Source of the DNA: JAOAPY01 sp038237475
GTDB taxonomy: Bacteria; Acidobacteriota; Blastocatellia; Pyrinomonadales; Pyrinomonadaceae
Direction: 5' to 3'
DNA: 64,000 nucleotides
NCBI GenBank assembly: GCA_038237475.1
Contig: JBBRYS010000009.1
Span: forward strand, 1-64,000
The notes beneath the pieces were generated by a model, which saw only the letters and a list, made by a program, of their open reading frames with translations, searched no databases and was not told where the DNA came from. The position numbers and the translations under genes were made by a program. Below are positions 54,665 to 63,133 of this stretch, piece after piece. The stretch's first letter is position 1, and the number at the start of each line of letters is the position of its first letter.

Positions 54665-54763
54665 AATTCATTCTCTAAATGGGTGGAAGCTCTTAACGCG
54701 CGGACCGCTACGATACAGCGGATGAGTAAGTAGCCTTTAACTTGAATTGCGCGTCCCCCGAGT

Positions 54764-55783
54764 TTATCCGCGGCTACTGTCTTCTATTATTTTCGACATG
54801 ATGGCCTTCTGCACATGCAAGCGGTTCTCGGCTTCATCGATGACTAATGACTGCGGTGAATCGATCACGCCGTCAGTTACAATCACATTGCGCCGCACCG
54901 GCAGGCAATGCAGAAAGATGGCATTCCGGGTGCGCGCCATTTTAGCTTCGTCAATAATCCACTTTGGTCGATAGGGCGCGCGCGCAGCGATGTCAGCCTC
55001 CTGGTTGCCGTAGAAGTTCCGGCTGCCCCAGCTCTTGGCATAAATAACATCCGCACCGTCACAAGCTTCCTCGATGTCGTTCGTGACACTGACCTTGCCA
55101 CCGGCCGCTCTGGCTTGTCTCTCAATCTCCGCCATCAGTTCATCATCCAATTCATAGCCGGCAGGATGCGCAATCGTGAGTTCATGACCCATTTGTGCTG
55201 CCGCGAGCGCGAAGCTGTTGGGCACTGCCATAGGCAAAGGCTTTGGATGCCAGGCCCAGGACAAGACTACGCGCCGGGGTTTGTCACCGAGTCTTTCCCG
55301 GATGGTCATCATGTCGGCGAGCGCCTGGCAGGGATGATGCATGGCCGATTCCAAGTTGATGATGGGCACCTGAGAGTATTCTGCAAACGCTTTCAGAATG
55401 GGATCGGCGCGTTCTTCCTCCCAGTCTTTTAAAGCCGCAAATGTGCGCACGCCGATAGCTGCGCAATAGCGCCCCAACACGCGCACAAACTCAGCGACGT
55501 GTTCGGTCTTGTCACCGTCCATGATCGAGCCCGCCCGATGTTCCAGCGTCCAACTGGTCCCGCCAGGCTCCAGCACCACGGCGTTGCCGCCCAGCTCAAA
55601 TATGCCCACCTGCATTGAAGCGCGCGTGCGCAAACTTGGATTGAAGAACACCAGCGCCACGGAACGTCCGGCGAGTGGCCGTCTGGCCAGCCGGTCCTGC
55701 TTTAATTGCACGGCCGTATCCAGCAGCGCAAATAACTCTTCACGGGACCAGGGCGAGGTGCTGAGAAAATCTCTGGCTGTCAT
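54764..55783 (-). CDS. argF': N-acetylornithine carbamoyltransferase
   Basis: The 339-residue product is the acetylornithine-type enzyme, not ornithine transcarbamylase: the phosphate motif is FFNPSLRTRAS, followed by GGNAVVLEPGGTSWTLE and IMDGDKTEHVAEFVRVLGRY, then SWAWHPKPLPMAVPNS and HCLPVRRNV, as in Xanthomonas ArgF'. It would carbamoylate N-acetyl-L-ornithine (succinylornithine-specific relatives exist; the discriminating residue is not settled here). It overlaps the upstream small membrane-protein gene by four bases. The pathway therefore stays acetylated until after this step. Confidence 0.9.
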   Translation of the reverse strand: MTARDFLSTSPWSREELFALLDTAVQLKQDRLARRPLAGRSVALVFFNPSLRTRASMQVGIFELGGNAVVLEPGGTSWTLEHRAGSIMDGDKTEHVAEFVRVLGRYCAAIGVRTFAALKDWEEERADPILKAFAEYSQVPIINLESAMHHPCQALADMMTIRERLGDKPRRVVLSWAWHPKPLPMAVPNSFALAAAQMGHELTIAHPAGYELDDELMAEIERQARAAGGKVSVTNDIEEACDGADVIYAKSWGSRNFYGNQEADIAARAPYRPKWIIDEAKMARTRNAIFLHCLPVRRNVIVTDGVIDSPQSLVIDEAENRLHVQKAIMSKIIEDSSRG

Positions 55784-56055
55784 AGCTTGGTCGCGGTCCT
55801 GTCGGGCTGCGGCGCCTTCGTCAGAAATCTGAGCAGCCCATAAAGACTGATCAGGAACCAGAAACTTTCGACGAGGAACGCGGAGAGATTAAAGCTGTAC
55901 CAGAGTGAGAAGAGCACCAATACTGCGCCGATCGCATTCGCGAGCGAGTAACTCAAATCATTGATGCGCAGCTTGCCTAGTTGCAGCAGCAGGTAAGCAA
56001 TTACCATCATCGCTACACCCACATTCCCCACCAGATCGTACCAGCCGTATTTCAT
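55780..56055 (-). CDS. small CBU_0592-type membrane protein
   Basis: The 91-residue product has three hydrophobic segments and the opening YDLVGNVGVAMMVIAYLLLQ with GKLRINDLSYSLANAIGA, matching the CBU_0592 family of unknown function. It overlaps argF' by four bases and follows the GT39-like gene by nine, so it is within the arginine operon. No link to arginine metabolism is known. Confidence 0.78.
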   Translation of the reverse strand: MKYGWYDLVGNVGVAMMVIAYLLLQLGKLRINDLSYSLANAIGAVLVLFSLWYSFNLSAFLVESFWFLISLYGLLRFLTKAPQPDRTATKL

Positions 56056-56064
56056 CGTCGTTAA

Positions 56065-57531
56065 TTATTTCTCCAGGTCATCTCGTCTAAGACCCAGCAG
56101 TCGATAATCCTTTTGCTCAATGGCCGCTTTGGGCAAATCACGATTCAGATACAACGACCGCGTGCGAAAATTGTCGTAGGCCAGACCGGCACTGAACACC
56201 AGACCGCTCAGTAGGAAGATCGCACCAAAGATCCGCCAGCGCCGGCTTGGGCTGAGGAACTCGTTCCAACAGTATAGGCTGTACAACATTACGATCGGGA
56301 AAACAACGTAGAGCGTATGGGACAGCGGCGCTTTCATGGAGAAAGCAAACGCGCCATAAAGTAGCGCCAGTGTCGCCAGCGTCAGAAATTTTACGGCTCT
56401 CCAATCGGGACGCGAGTGTTCCTTCCTGAACCAGAGAATGATCAAGGCGAGGGGCTGAAGGATACCGACGAGTCCCAGAAAAAGAATAATAGGAATCAGC
56501 CACGAGTGATGGGCCATAAACTCAAAACGCGCGTGCGTGTTGTTCCCCAGAAACCGTGCCATTTCATAACTGGCCAGTGAAAGGAAACGGCCGAGCACCC
56601 CTTCCGCCAGGTTCCATTGCCTGAGCAGATTTTGTCCGTTAAAGCGGACCACTTCTCCAGTGCGGCCGGATCCGCCGGCTAATCCGTATTTAATATAGGT
56701 CGGCAGCAGGAGACTGAAAGTCGCAGCAGCTCCCGCCACCAGCCAGACAACCGGCTTCAACACTCCTGCTCCCTCACGGAATTGGAAGTACAGCGAAAGC
56801 AGAATGTACGGTACGAGAATTACCCAGGACAGGTGGAACTGCATCACCCAGCAAAGCGCGAACCCCATCATGAAGTTGGCGAGCCAGCGCGGCACAGCAT
56901 CGATAGTCAACTGCGGGAGAGTCTCGAACACTCCGACAAAGAAGAGAATGCTCCCGGCCAGCACATACGAAGGGTTATAAATGTGGGTTGAGAGGTTCAG
57001 CGTCCAGGGCGCGGTCAGAAGCCAGGTCCAGACAAACCACTTTGGAATCGCCGGAAGCCGTTTACAGCAGTACCAGGAAAAAAAGCAAAGTGCGGCGAAG
57101 GAGATCAAGTTGAGCAACAGAAACGGTGCTTCGGGTGCCGGCAGCAGATAGAAGGGAAGACCAACCAACAGGCCCTGTAGCGCGCCCGGAATGTGGATGG
57201 TATTGGTCACTTCGGGACCAAAGTACGGCCACTGGCCCGTCGTGTAAAACTTCAAACCAATCAGATAAATTTGTTTCTCGTCTTCAAACCAAAATTCCGA
57301 GCTGAGTCCAAAAGCCAAACGAAAGAGAAAGGCCAAACTCAATAGCGAGATAATCCCGAGCCGGCTATTGATTGTTTGCGGAATTGATCTCACTTCACGA
57401 CTCGTTCTGGATGTGACGCTGATGTCTTCGTGAGAAAGGTTTGGAAAAGGAGTCGTCTCCACTCGCTCCGATAGAAGTTCAGCGAGCACTTGTACCCGGG
57501 CTTCTAAGTGCGTCAACCAACGCCTCAACAA
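56065..57531 (-). CDS. GT39-like polytopic glycosyltransferase
   Basis: The product (488 residues if it begins at TTG 57531; 465 from the GTG at 57462) has 10-12 hydrophobic segments. The acidic FWFEDEKQIYLIG in the first loop resembles the catalytic DE of GT39/ArnT-type enzymes, which transfer sugars from polyprenyl phosphate donors. From 57531 it overlaps the 3' end of argD by 53 bases; the shorter start avoids the overlap. It lies in the arginine operon without an obvious role there. Confidence 0.75.
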   Translation of the reverse strand: MLRRWLTHLEARVQVLAELLSERVETTPFPNLSHEDISVTSRTSREVRSIPQTINSRLGIISLLSLAFLFRLAFGLSSEFWFEDEKQIYLIGLKFYTTGQWPYFGPEVTNTIHIPGALQGLLVGLPFYLLPAPEAPFLLLNLISFAALCFFSWYCCKRLPAIPKWFVWTWLLTAPWTLNLSTHIYNPSYVLAGSILFFVGVFETLPQLTIDAVPRWLANFMMGFALCWVMQFHLSWVILVPYILLSLYFQFREGAGVLKPVVWLVAGAAATFSLLLPTYIKYGLAGGSGRTGEVVRFNGQNLLRQWNLAEGVLGRFLSLASYEMARFLGNNTHARFEFMAHHSWLIPIILFLGLVGILQPLALIILWFRKEHSRPDWRAVKFLTLATLALLYGAFAFSMKAPLSHTLYVVFPIVMLYSLYCWNEFLSPSRRWRIFGAIFLLSGLVFSAGLAYDNFRTRSLYLNRDLPKAAIEQKDYRLLGLRRDDLEK

Positions 57532-58690
57532 ATAAATCCACCTCTGTTCGTTTTAGACAAAGCGGCGGCAGCAAGCGCAGAACTTTGGCATTGCTCGAGG
57601 TCCCAGTGATGATCTTTCGCTCAAGCAAAGCACTGTGAATCGGCGCTGCCGGCTCGCCGAACTCAATTCCCAGCAGGAACCCCTCGCCGCGAACCTGCAC
57701 GACCTCTTCGACTTCGCTCAGGCGCTTACGCAAATGGCCAGACACGTCTTTGACATTGGCGAGCATTCCTTCATCTGCAATTGCTTCCAGCGTCGCCGTA
57801 ACCGCGGCCATCGCGATCATACCGCCACCAAAAGTTGTACCCAGATCGTTTTCCTTGATATGGGACGCGACTGCTTCGGTAACCAGACAGGCGCCGACGG
57901 GAATTCCGCTGCCCAGAGATTTTGCGAGACTGACGATGTCCGGCACAACGCCGGCGCCGGCTTCGCTGCCGGCAAAAAACCATTCGGCTGTACGGCCAAT
58001 GCCTGTTTGCACTTCGTCATAAATCAGGACGATGCCTCGCTCGTCACAAAGATCCCTTAGCGCTCGATAGTATTCCGGAGACGCCTGGACCACACCCGCC
58101 ATTGATTGAATGGGCTCGAGCATGATCGCCGCTACAGTTTCATCTGCCAGCGCCCGCACCGATTCTATATCGCCGAATTCAGCCTGCAGATGGCCGGGGA
58201 CATTTGGCTTGCCGATCTCGCGATACCTGCCGAGGAAGGTTGCGCTGATGGCGTCAGCCGTCCGGCCATGAAAGCCGCCTGAAAATGTGATGATATTAGT
58301 GCGGCCCGTAGTCATGCGGGCCATGCGCATCGCATTCTCGTTGGCTTCGGTCCCGGAATTACAGAAGAAAGCCTTCGTGAGGAGTGCAGGCGCCAGCGAA
58401 ACCAGCAACTCGGCGGCGCGAGCTCGCGTCTCCGAATAGACAAGGTTCGAATAAAAGAGCAGCTTCTCTGCCTGCTCGCGAATGGCGCGGATCACGCGCG
58501 GATGAGAATGGCCCGTTCCGGCTACGGCGTGCCCGCCGTAGAGATCGAGGAACTTTTCGCCCTCGTTTGTGAAGAGCCACACTCCTGCGCCGCGTTCGGC
58601 GACGATAGGCATCTTCTTGTAGGTGGCTAGCTGAAAATGATCCTCACTCGCCGCCACTGCATTAAAATTTTTTTTGGTTTCAGGTTTCAT
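57479..58690 (-). CDS. argD: acetylornithine aminotransferase
   Basis: ArgD is the PLP-dependent transaminase of step four. I set the start at ATG 58690 (403 residues), with AAGGA upstream; the open frame continues to 58774 but that part is palindromic repeat. Motifs are FLDLYGGHAVAGTGHSHP, FCNSGTEANENAMRMAR, VLIYDEVQTGIGRTAEWFFA and the PLP lysine in VSLAKSLGSGIPVGA. It lies between argC and the GT39-like gene. Confidence 0.94.
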   Translation of the reverse strand: MKPETKKNFNAVAASEDHFQLATYKKMPIVAERGAGVWLFTNEGEKFLDLYGGHAVAGTGHSHPRVIRAIREQAEKLLFYSNLVYSETRARAAELLVSLAPALLTKAFFCNSGTEANENAMRMARMTTGRTNIITFSGGFHGRTADAISATFLGRYREIGKPNVPGHLQAEFGDIESVRALADETVAAIMLEPIQSMAGVVQASPEYYRALRDLCDERGIVLIYDEVQTGIGRTAEWFFAGSEAGAGVVPDIVSLAKSLGSGIPVGACLVTEAVASHIKENDLGTTFGGGMIAMAAVTATLEAIADEGMLANVKDVSGHLRKRLSEVEEVVQVRGEGFLLGIEFGEPAAPIHSALLERKIITGTSSNAKVLRLLPPLCLKRTEVDLFVEALVDALRSPGTSAR

Positions 58691-58705
58691 CCGCGGCATG
58701 TCCTT

Positions 58706-58810
58706 CGGCTGCCGCCCGCTACGCGGGCTTGATGTTTTATCTGGCTTTGGCCCTGGGGTTCCGTTGCGCTCCACGCCAGGCTCTCTGCTGCCGCCTGCTC
58801 CGCCGGCTGG
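58706..58810. repeat. family D repeat block, copy 2
   Basis: GCCCGCTACGCGGGC (58714-58728), CCTGGGGTTCCG and GCTCCACGCCAGG (58751-58780), then GCCGCCTGCTCCGCCGGC (58790-58806). It shares order and components with copy 1 (53515-53692) and lies between argC and argD, overlapping upstream start-codon choices for argD. Confidence 0.7.
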
Positions 58811-58895
58811 TCGCGGTGTCTTACAAAGCGCCCTTACAATAACTCAAGCGCTCTTTCAAGGCGCTCGTACACATCGCGCGATACAACGCGATCGA

Positions 58896-59933
58896 TCAAG
58901 GGTTACTACCGGGCAGCAACAGCCCGGTTTTTTCATCAAGCCCGAACATTAGGTTCATATTCTGCACAGCCTGACCGGAAGCTCCCTTGACCAGATTGTC
59001 GATGGCCGAAAATACGACCAATTCCCGGCCGCGCAGGGCGAAACCCAGATCGCAAAAATTTGTTGTCTTGACCCAGTTAATGTCAGGCGACCCCTTCACG
59101 AGACGCACAAAAAATGCTTCGCGATAGAAGTCTTGAAATATTTTCTGGATCCCACCTTCATCCAGGCCTACGCGCGTCTCCGCATAGATCGAAGCGAATA
59201 TGCCGCGCGCCACCGGGAGCGAATGTGTCATGAAGACGAGTTCGCTGGTCCATTCACCCACCGCTGCCAGTTCCTGCTCGATCTCAGGCACATGCTGGTG
59301 CGTGAATGGCTTATAAGCGTAAAAGGAATTACTGCGTTGCGGGTGATGTGTGTTGGCAGCAGCCTTTGCTCCCGACCCGGACGAGCCAGTCTTGGCGTCA
59401 ACAATTACCCGCTCATTGATTAGGCCCGCGGCGACCAGTGGCGCCAATCCAAGTATGGTGGCTGTAGCAAAGCAGCCCGGGTTCGCCACCAGGCGCGCGT
59501 CCCGGATTGCATCGCGATTTGTTTCTGTCAGGCCATAGACGAAGTCAGCCTGGGCCTGCATTGCCGTATGCGCGCGTCCATAGTGTTTCTCGAAGACCTC
59601 CTGCCGGCGCAGCCGAAAGTCTCCGGAGAGATCAATCACCTTAACTTCGGGAGATAGTTGCGGCACGATTTCCATGGCCTGCCCGTGCGGCAAGGCCAGG
59701 AAAATGCAGTCATGATCAGGCAGAGTTTTGAGCTGTTCGGGCGCGCTGATGAATCGCAGTTCACTGAGGCCGTTAAGGTTCCGATGGACTTCGCCTACAG
59801 CTTTTCCCGCTTGTTCATTGGCCGTGACAAAAGCGATTTCGGCGTTAGGGTGGAATAGAAGAATGCGCAACAACTCAGAGCCGCCATAGCCCGAGCCACC
59901 AAAAATGCCAATCCTGATCTTTTTTCCGTTCAT
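58896..59933 (-). CDS. argC: N-acetyl-gamma-glutamyl-phosphate reductase
   Basis: ArgC is step three, NADPH-dependent. The ATG at 59933 gives 345 residues. The Rossmann motif IGIFGGSGYGGSELLRIL comes first, and VANPGCFATATILGL holds the active-site Cys. The His motif near the end is HSLPVARGI. The next arg gene downstream is argD, with family D repeats between. Confidence 0.94.
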   Translation of the reverse strand: MNGKKIRIGIFGGSGYGGSELLRILLFHPNAEIAFVTANEQAGKAVGEVHRNLNGLSELRFISAPEQLKTLPDHDCIFLALPHGQAMEIVPQLSPEVKVIDLSGDFRLRRQEVFEKHYGRAHTAMQAQADFVYGLTETNRDAIRDARLVANPGCFATATILGLAPLVAAGLINERVIVDAKTGSSGSGAKAAANTHHPQRSNSFYAYKPFTHQHVPEIEQELAAVGEWTSELVFMTHSLPVARGIFASIYAETRVGLDEGGIQKIFQDFYREAFFVRLVKGSPDINWVKTTNFCDLGFALRGRELVVFSAIDNLVKGASGQAVQNMNLMFGLDEKTGLLLPGSNP

Positions 59934-59985
59934 GAATTCTGGTAAGTTACCGGCGCTCAACGCCGTCCGCAGGAGCCTTCCCCAA

Positions 59986-60126
59986 ATGCGAAATGCTTAC
60001 ATCGCCTTTCTCGCGCTCGGAATTGCTTTCATCGCCATTGGTTATCGGGGACAAAAGACTTTCCTCTACATCGGATTCGTTTTCCTGATCATTGCTCTGC
60101 TGCGCATCTTCCGCATGCGGGCTTAA
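59986..60126 (+). CDS. 46-residue two-helix membrane protein
   Basis: The start is ATG at 59986 with AGGAG about 10 bases before. The product has two hydrophobic helices (residues 4-18 and 25-41) with a basic end (RIFRMRA). It is divergent from argC and its 3' end overlaps the stop of the P-loop gene by four bases. No family recognised; the ribosome-binding site and strong hydrophobicity support it as real. Confidence 0.5.
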   Translation: MRNAYIAFLALGIAFIAIGYRGQKTFLYIGFVFLIIALLRIFRMRA

Positions 60127-61187
60127 GCGCCGGCTGTTACACAGTCAGCCGCTTCCACTTTGGAATGGACCAGGCGGAACAGTTGCTCGCCATCGCGACG
60201 CGCATTTGCTGCCGGCACTCCGAATTCTTTGGTGATGTAGTCCTCGCCCATTTGGGAATCGGTAACGGAACCGGCGACGAGATCGATTTCGATACCGCGG
60301 CGCCGAAATAGTTCGATACCGCCCCACGCCCCGACATAATCCGAGGCACAGAAAACGATTGCGGCGGTCGCGTCGAGCAGTTCCCGATCGTCGAACACCG
60401 ATTCAACCGAATAGCCACCGAGAATACCGTCACCCATCTCGATCACGATAAAGTCAGGCCCACTCTCATTGAGTCGCGCAATCACTGCCTTGGCAATGGG
60501 CGCCAGATCTCCGATACCTACAGTCGAAGGCAGACCGCAATCAAGAAAGCTGGCCGTAGCGATCGCTCCGTGGTCGCTCATATTCAATGTGTCCCGGAGG
60601 CACGCTACACCGGAGAGTTTCGCCGCCGCTACTTTCAGGCCGACACGGGTCGCTTGTTTAATCAACTCGGTGGCCGCATAGGTCTTGCCACTGTTCATGC
60701 AGGCGCCGGCAATCAGGACCAGCGGGGCAGTGTTGCCGAGAGTAGCGCGAGGTGCGAGCGCAGTATCGCCGATATTTTTCACGCGACCGGTCTCGTCACA
60801 GACAACACCAATCACCTCGAGCTTGATGGCATCGCTCAGACTCGAGTGGTGGCCGGTGCAAAACCCGATCACGCCACCCATATTGAGTAGATGGAGCTGG
60901 TCGCCCTTCGTAACTGTTTCGGGAACGTCGCCAACGAACCCTTTCAGCGCGCGCCTGCGACCGAGTACGCCGAGCAGCAGATCGCCGGGATTGATTTTGG
61001 CCAGCCGGCCGGTGGGCAGTTCCAGCATGTTGTAGGTGGCACTATCAGTTAGGGCCCGCGCCGCCACCACATCACCGGCGCGAGGCTGCGCGCAGGTGTC
61101 AATAATTCCGACGGTGCGCGACAGACTGAGTGGCGAAGTTGCCGAGCCAACTTTGTCCACTTCAATGACCTGAATAGATTCCTTCAT
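60123..61187 (-). CDS. P-loop protein of unknown function in the arginine cluster
   Basis: The 354-residue product has an N-terminal domain (about 1-150) with short strands (LAKINPGDLLLGVLG) and a C-terminal P-loop domain: GACMNSGKT (161-169), then KLSGVACLRDTLNM and FIVIEMGDGILGG as possible Walker B. It resembles SIMIBI-class ATPases such as dethiobiotin synthase/MobB or DUF1611, but I cannot place it firmly. It lies between argG and argC, in the position other bacteria often use for N-acetylglutamate synthase. DUF1611 includes DgcN, reported to acetylate D-glutamate, hence the suggestion that it helps with the missing first step. Not shown. Confidence 0.75.
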   Translation of the reverse strand: MKESIQVIEVDKVGSATSPLSLSRTVGIIDTCAQPRAGDVVAARALTDSATYNMLELPTGRLAKINPGDLLLGVLGRRRALKGFVGDVPETVTKGDQLHLLNMGGVIGFCTGHHSSLSDAIKLEVIGVVCDETGRVKNIGDTALAPRATLGNTAPLVLIAGACMNSGKTYAATELIKQATRVGLKVAAAKLSGVACLRDTLNMSDHGAIATASFLDCGLPSTVGIGDLAPIAKAVIARLNESGPDFIVIEMGDGILGGYSVESVFDDRELLDATAAIVFCASDYVGAWGGIELFRRRGIEIDLVAGSVTDSQMGEDYITKEFGVPAANARRDGEQLFRLVHSKVEAADCVTAGA

Positions 61188-61249
61188 TAACTGTCTCTTC
61201 CTGGCTCGGCTGGAAAGTGCCGCCTCAACTCCTGGCGCCGGCGGCGTTT

Positions 61250-62476
61250 CTACACGGCAGCGGGCCTGGCTCCAGCTTGTGCCTGCAGCGCCCGCAGCCG
61301 CAGCCGCAGCGCGTTCAGCTTAATAAAGCCTTCGGCGTCGCGCTGGTTGTAAACCGAATCTGCTTCAAAAGTCGCCAGCTTCTCGCTGTAAAGCGACAAG
61401 AGCGAACGCCGGCCAACCACGACTGCGTTGCCACGATAAAGCTTAAGCCGCACGTCACCGGTAACGTTCAGCTGCGTTTCGTCGACCATCCTGCGCAGCA
61501 ACTCGAACTCCGGAGCGAACCAGAAACCGTAGTAGACACAATCGGAAAATTTAACGCCCAGTGAATCGCGCAGGTGCATCACTTCACGATCAAGCGTGAT
61601 TGATTCCAGGGCACGATGGGCCGCCTGGAGGATAGTTACCCCCGGCGTCTCGTAAACTCCGCGCGACTTCATGCCGACGAAACGGTTCTCGACCAGATCA
61701 ATGCGACCGATGCCATGGGCACCGCCGATCGTATTCAGCGTCTCGAGCAACTTCACCGGATCAATTTGCTTGCCGTTGACGGCCACCGGCTCACCTTTGA
61801 CGAACGAGATTTCGACGTATTCGGCGTCGGCTTTTGCGTTCTCAGGTGATCGCGTCAGCAGAAAAATATTCTCCGGAGGCTCTGCCCAGGGATCCTCGAG
61901 AATGCCGCCTTCAAACGAAATGTGCATCAGGTTCCGATCGGTGGAATAAGGCTTTTCGGCTGTAGCCGTCACCGGAATGTTGTGCTCTTTCGCATAGGCG
62001 ATTAGATCCAGGCGGCCCCCGAATTCCCACTCGCGCCAGGGGGCGATTACCTTGATGTCGGGTTGCAGGGCGTAATAAGTCAATTCGAAGCGAACCTGAT
62101 CATTGCCTTTACCGGTTGAGCCATGGGCCACTGCATCGGCGCCTTCGCGGCGTGCGATCTCAATTTGACGCTTGGCGATGACGGGGCGGGCCAGCGACGT
62201 GCCCATCAGATAAACACCTTCGTAGACCGCATTCGCTTTCACCGCGGTGAAGACATAGTCGCGCACGAATTCCTCGCGCAGGTCCTCGATGAAGAGTTTC
62301 GAAGCGCCCGTCTCCAGGGCCTTGGCTTCGAGCCCATCCATCTCTTCGCCTTGTCCAACGTCAGCGCAGTAACAAATGACCTCGCAGTCATAGCTGTCCT
62401 TCAACCAGCGCAGCATCACCGAAGTGTCGAGCCCCCCGGAATAAGCAAGTACAATTTTTTTTATCTTCTCGGTCAC
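61250..62476 (-). CDS. argG: argininosuccinate synthase
   Basis: ArgG forms argininosuccinate from citrulline and aspartate with ATP. The 408-residue product has the PP-loop VLAYSGGLDTSVML (residues 9-22), STGKGNDQVRFELTYYAL and GRIDLVENRFVGMKSRG, all typical. It is downstream of argR on the minus strand, 62 bases before the P-loop gene. Confidence 0.97.
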   Translation of the reverse strand: MTEKIKKIVLAYSGGLDTSVMLRWLKDSYDCEVICYCADVGQGEEMDGLEAKALETGASKLFIEDLREEFVRDYVFTAVKANAVYEGVYLMGTSLARPVIAKRQIEIARREGADAVAHGSTGKGNDQVRFELTYYALQPDIKVIAPWREWEFGGRLDLIAYAKEHNIPVTATAEKPYSTDRNLMHISFEGGILEDPWAEPPENIFLLTRSPENAKADAEYVEISFVKGEPVAVNGKQIDPVKLLETLNTIGGAHGIGRIDLVENRFVGMKSRGVYETPGVTILQAAHRALESITLDREVMHLRDSLGVKFSDCVYYGFWFAPEFELLRRMVDETQLNVTGDVRLKLYRGNAVVVGRRSLLSLYSEKLATFEADSVYNQRDAEGFIKLNALRLRLRALQAQAGARPAAV

Positions 62477-62600
62477 GCCGGCTCCTTAAAACGATTAGTC
62501 AGTAGTCAGTAGTTAGTTGTCCTTGGGCAGTTGCACCGTAATCACGTCAAAGCCCGTTGCCAATTCAAAGCACAAAGTTCAAAGTTCAAAGCTCAGTCTT

Positions 62601-63014
62601 CTACTCAAAAATCTCCCAAACCTTCTTCATCACCAGCCGCTGCGCTTTATGATCCCGAACCGCAATAAAAATGGTGTCCTCACCAGCGATGGTGCCGACA
62701 ATCTCGGGCATAGCAGCAGCATCAATGCTCACCGCTACAGCGGAAGCCATGCCCGCTTCTGTCCGCGCTACCACCAGGGCCTCGCCGGCGAGGTCGAGGC
62801 TCAACAGGCCACTAGCCCCAGCCCTGTTTGCGCGGGGCAAGGTATAACGCCCCTTATGCTTGAGGACTCCCAGTTCTTCGAGGTCGCGCGAAACGCTCGA
62901 TTGAGTCGCCGGAACTCCGGCCCGCTCCAGATATGCTTTCAAATCAGCCTGAGTGCCAATCTGGCGCGCCTTGATCAGGCTTAGGATTTTTTGTTGTCGC
63001 GTGTTCTTTATCAT
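62601..63014 (-). CDS. argR: arginine repressor
   Basis: ArgR is a hexameric, arginine-responsive regulator. The ATG at 63014 gives 137 residues (a GTG at 63029 adds five). The N-terminal winged helix ends in TQSSVSRDLEELGVLKHKGRYTL; the C-terminal domain has the arginine-binding GTIAGEDTIFIAVRD. It is divergent from argH across ArgR-box-like palindromes and probably controls both directions. Confidence 0.93.
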   Translation of the reverse strand: MIKNTRQQKILSLIKARQIGTQADLKAYLERAGVPATQSSVSRDLEELGVLKHKGRYTLPRANRAGASGLLSLDLAGEALVVARTEAGMASAVAVSIDAAAMPEIVGTIAGEDTIFIAVRDHKAQRLVMKKVWEIFE

Positions 63015-63022
63015 CGCCAATT

Positions 63023-63059
63023 TATGCACCTATCTTGCATAGTCAATGCATAGATGCAT
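63023..63059. promoter_or_regulatory. ArgR-box-like palindromes between argR and argH
   Basis: TATGCA CCTATCT TGCATA (63023-63041) and ATGCAT AG ATGCAT (63046-63059) are adjacent inverted repeats with the half-site TGCAT, resembling the TNTGNATWWWWATNCANA shape of ARG boxes. They overlap the argR start region and lie 75 bases before argH. Control by ArgR is inferred from position and symmetry. Confidence 0.6.
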
Positions 63060-63133
63060 AAAATACGGGACGGGGTGCATGAAAGTCAAATTGAGTAGAA
63101 TGAAACATCGTACCGGTAGCGCAGGAGTGAAAC

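Noticed and set aside
58690..58774. Longer N terminus for argD (start at 58774)
   Set aside because: It lies in a family D repeat with palindromic sequence and adds no conserved residues.
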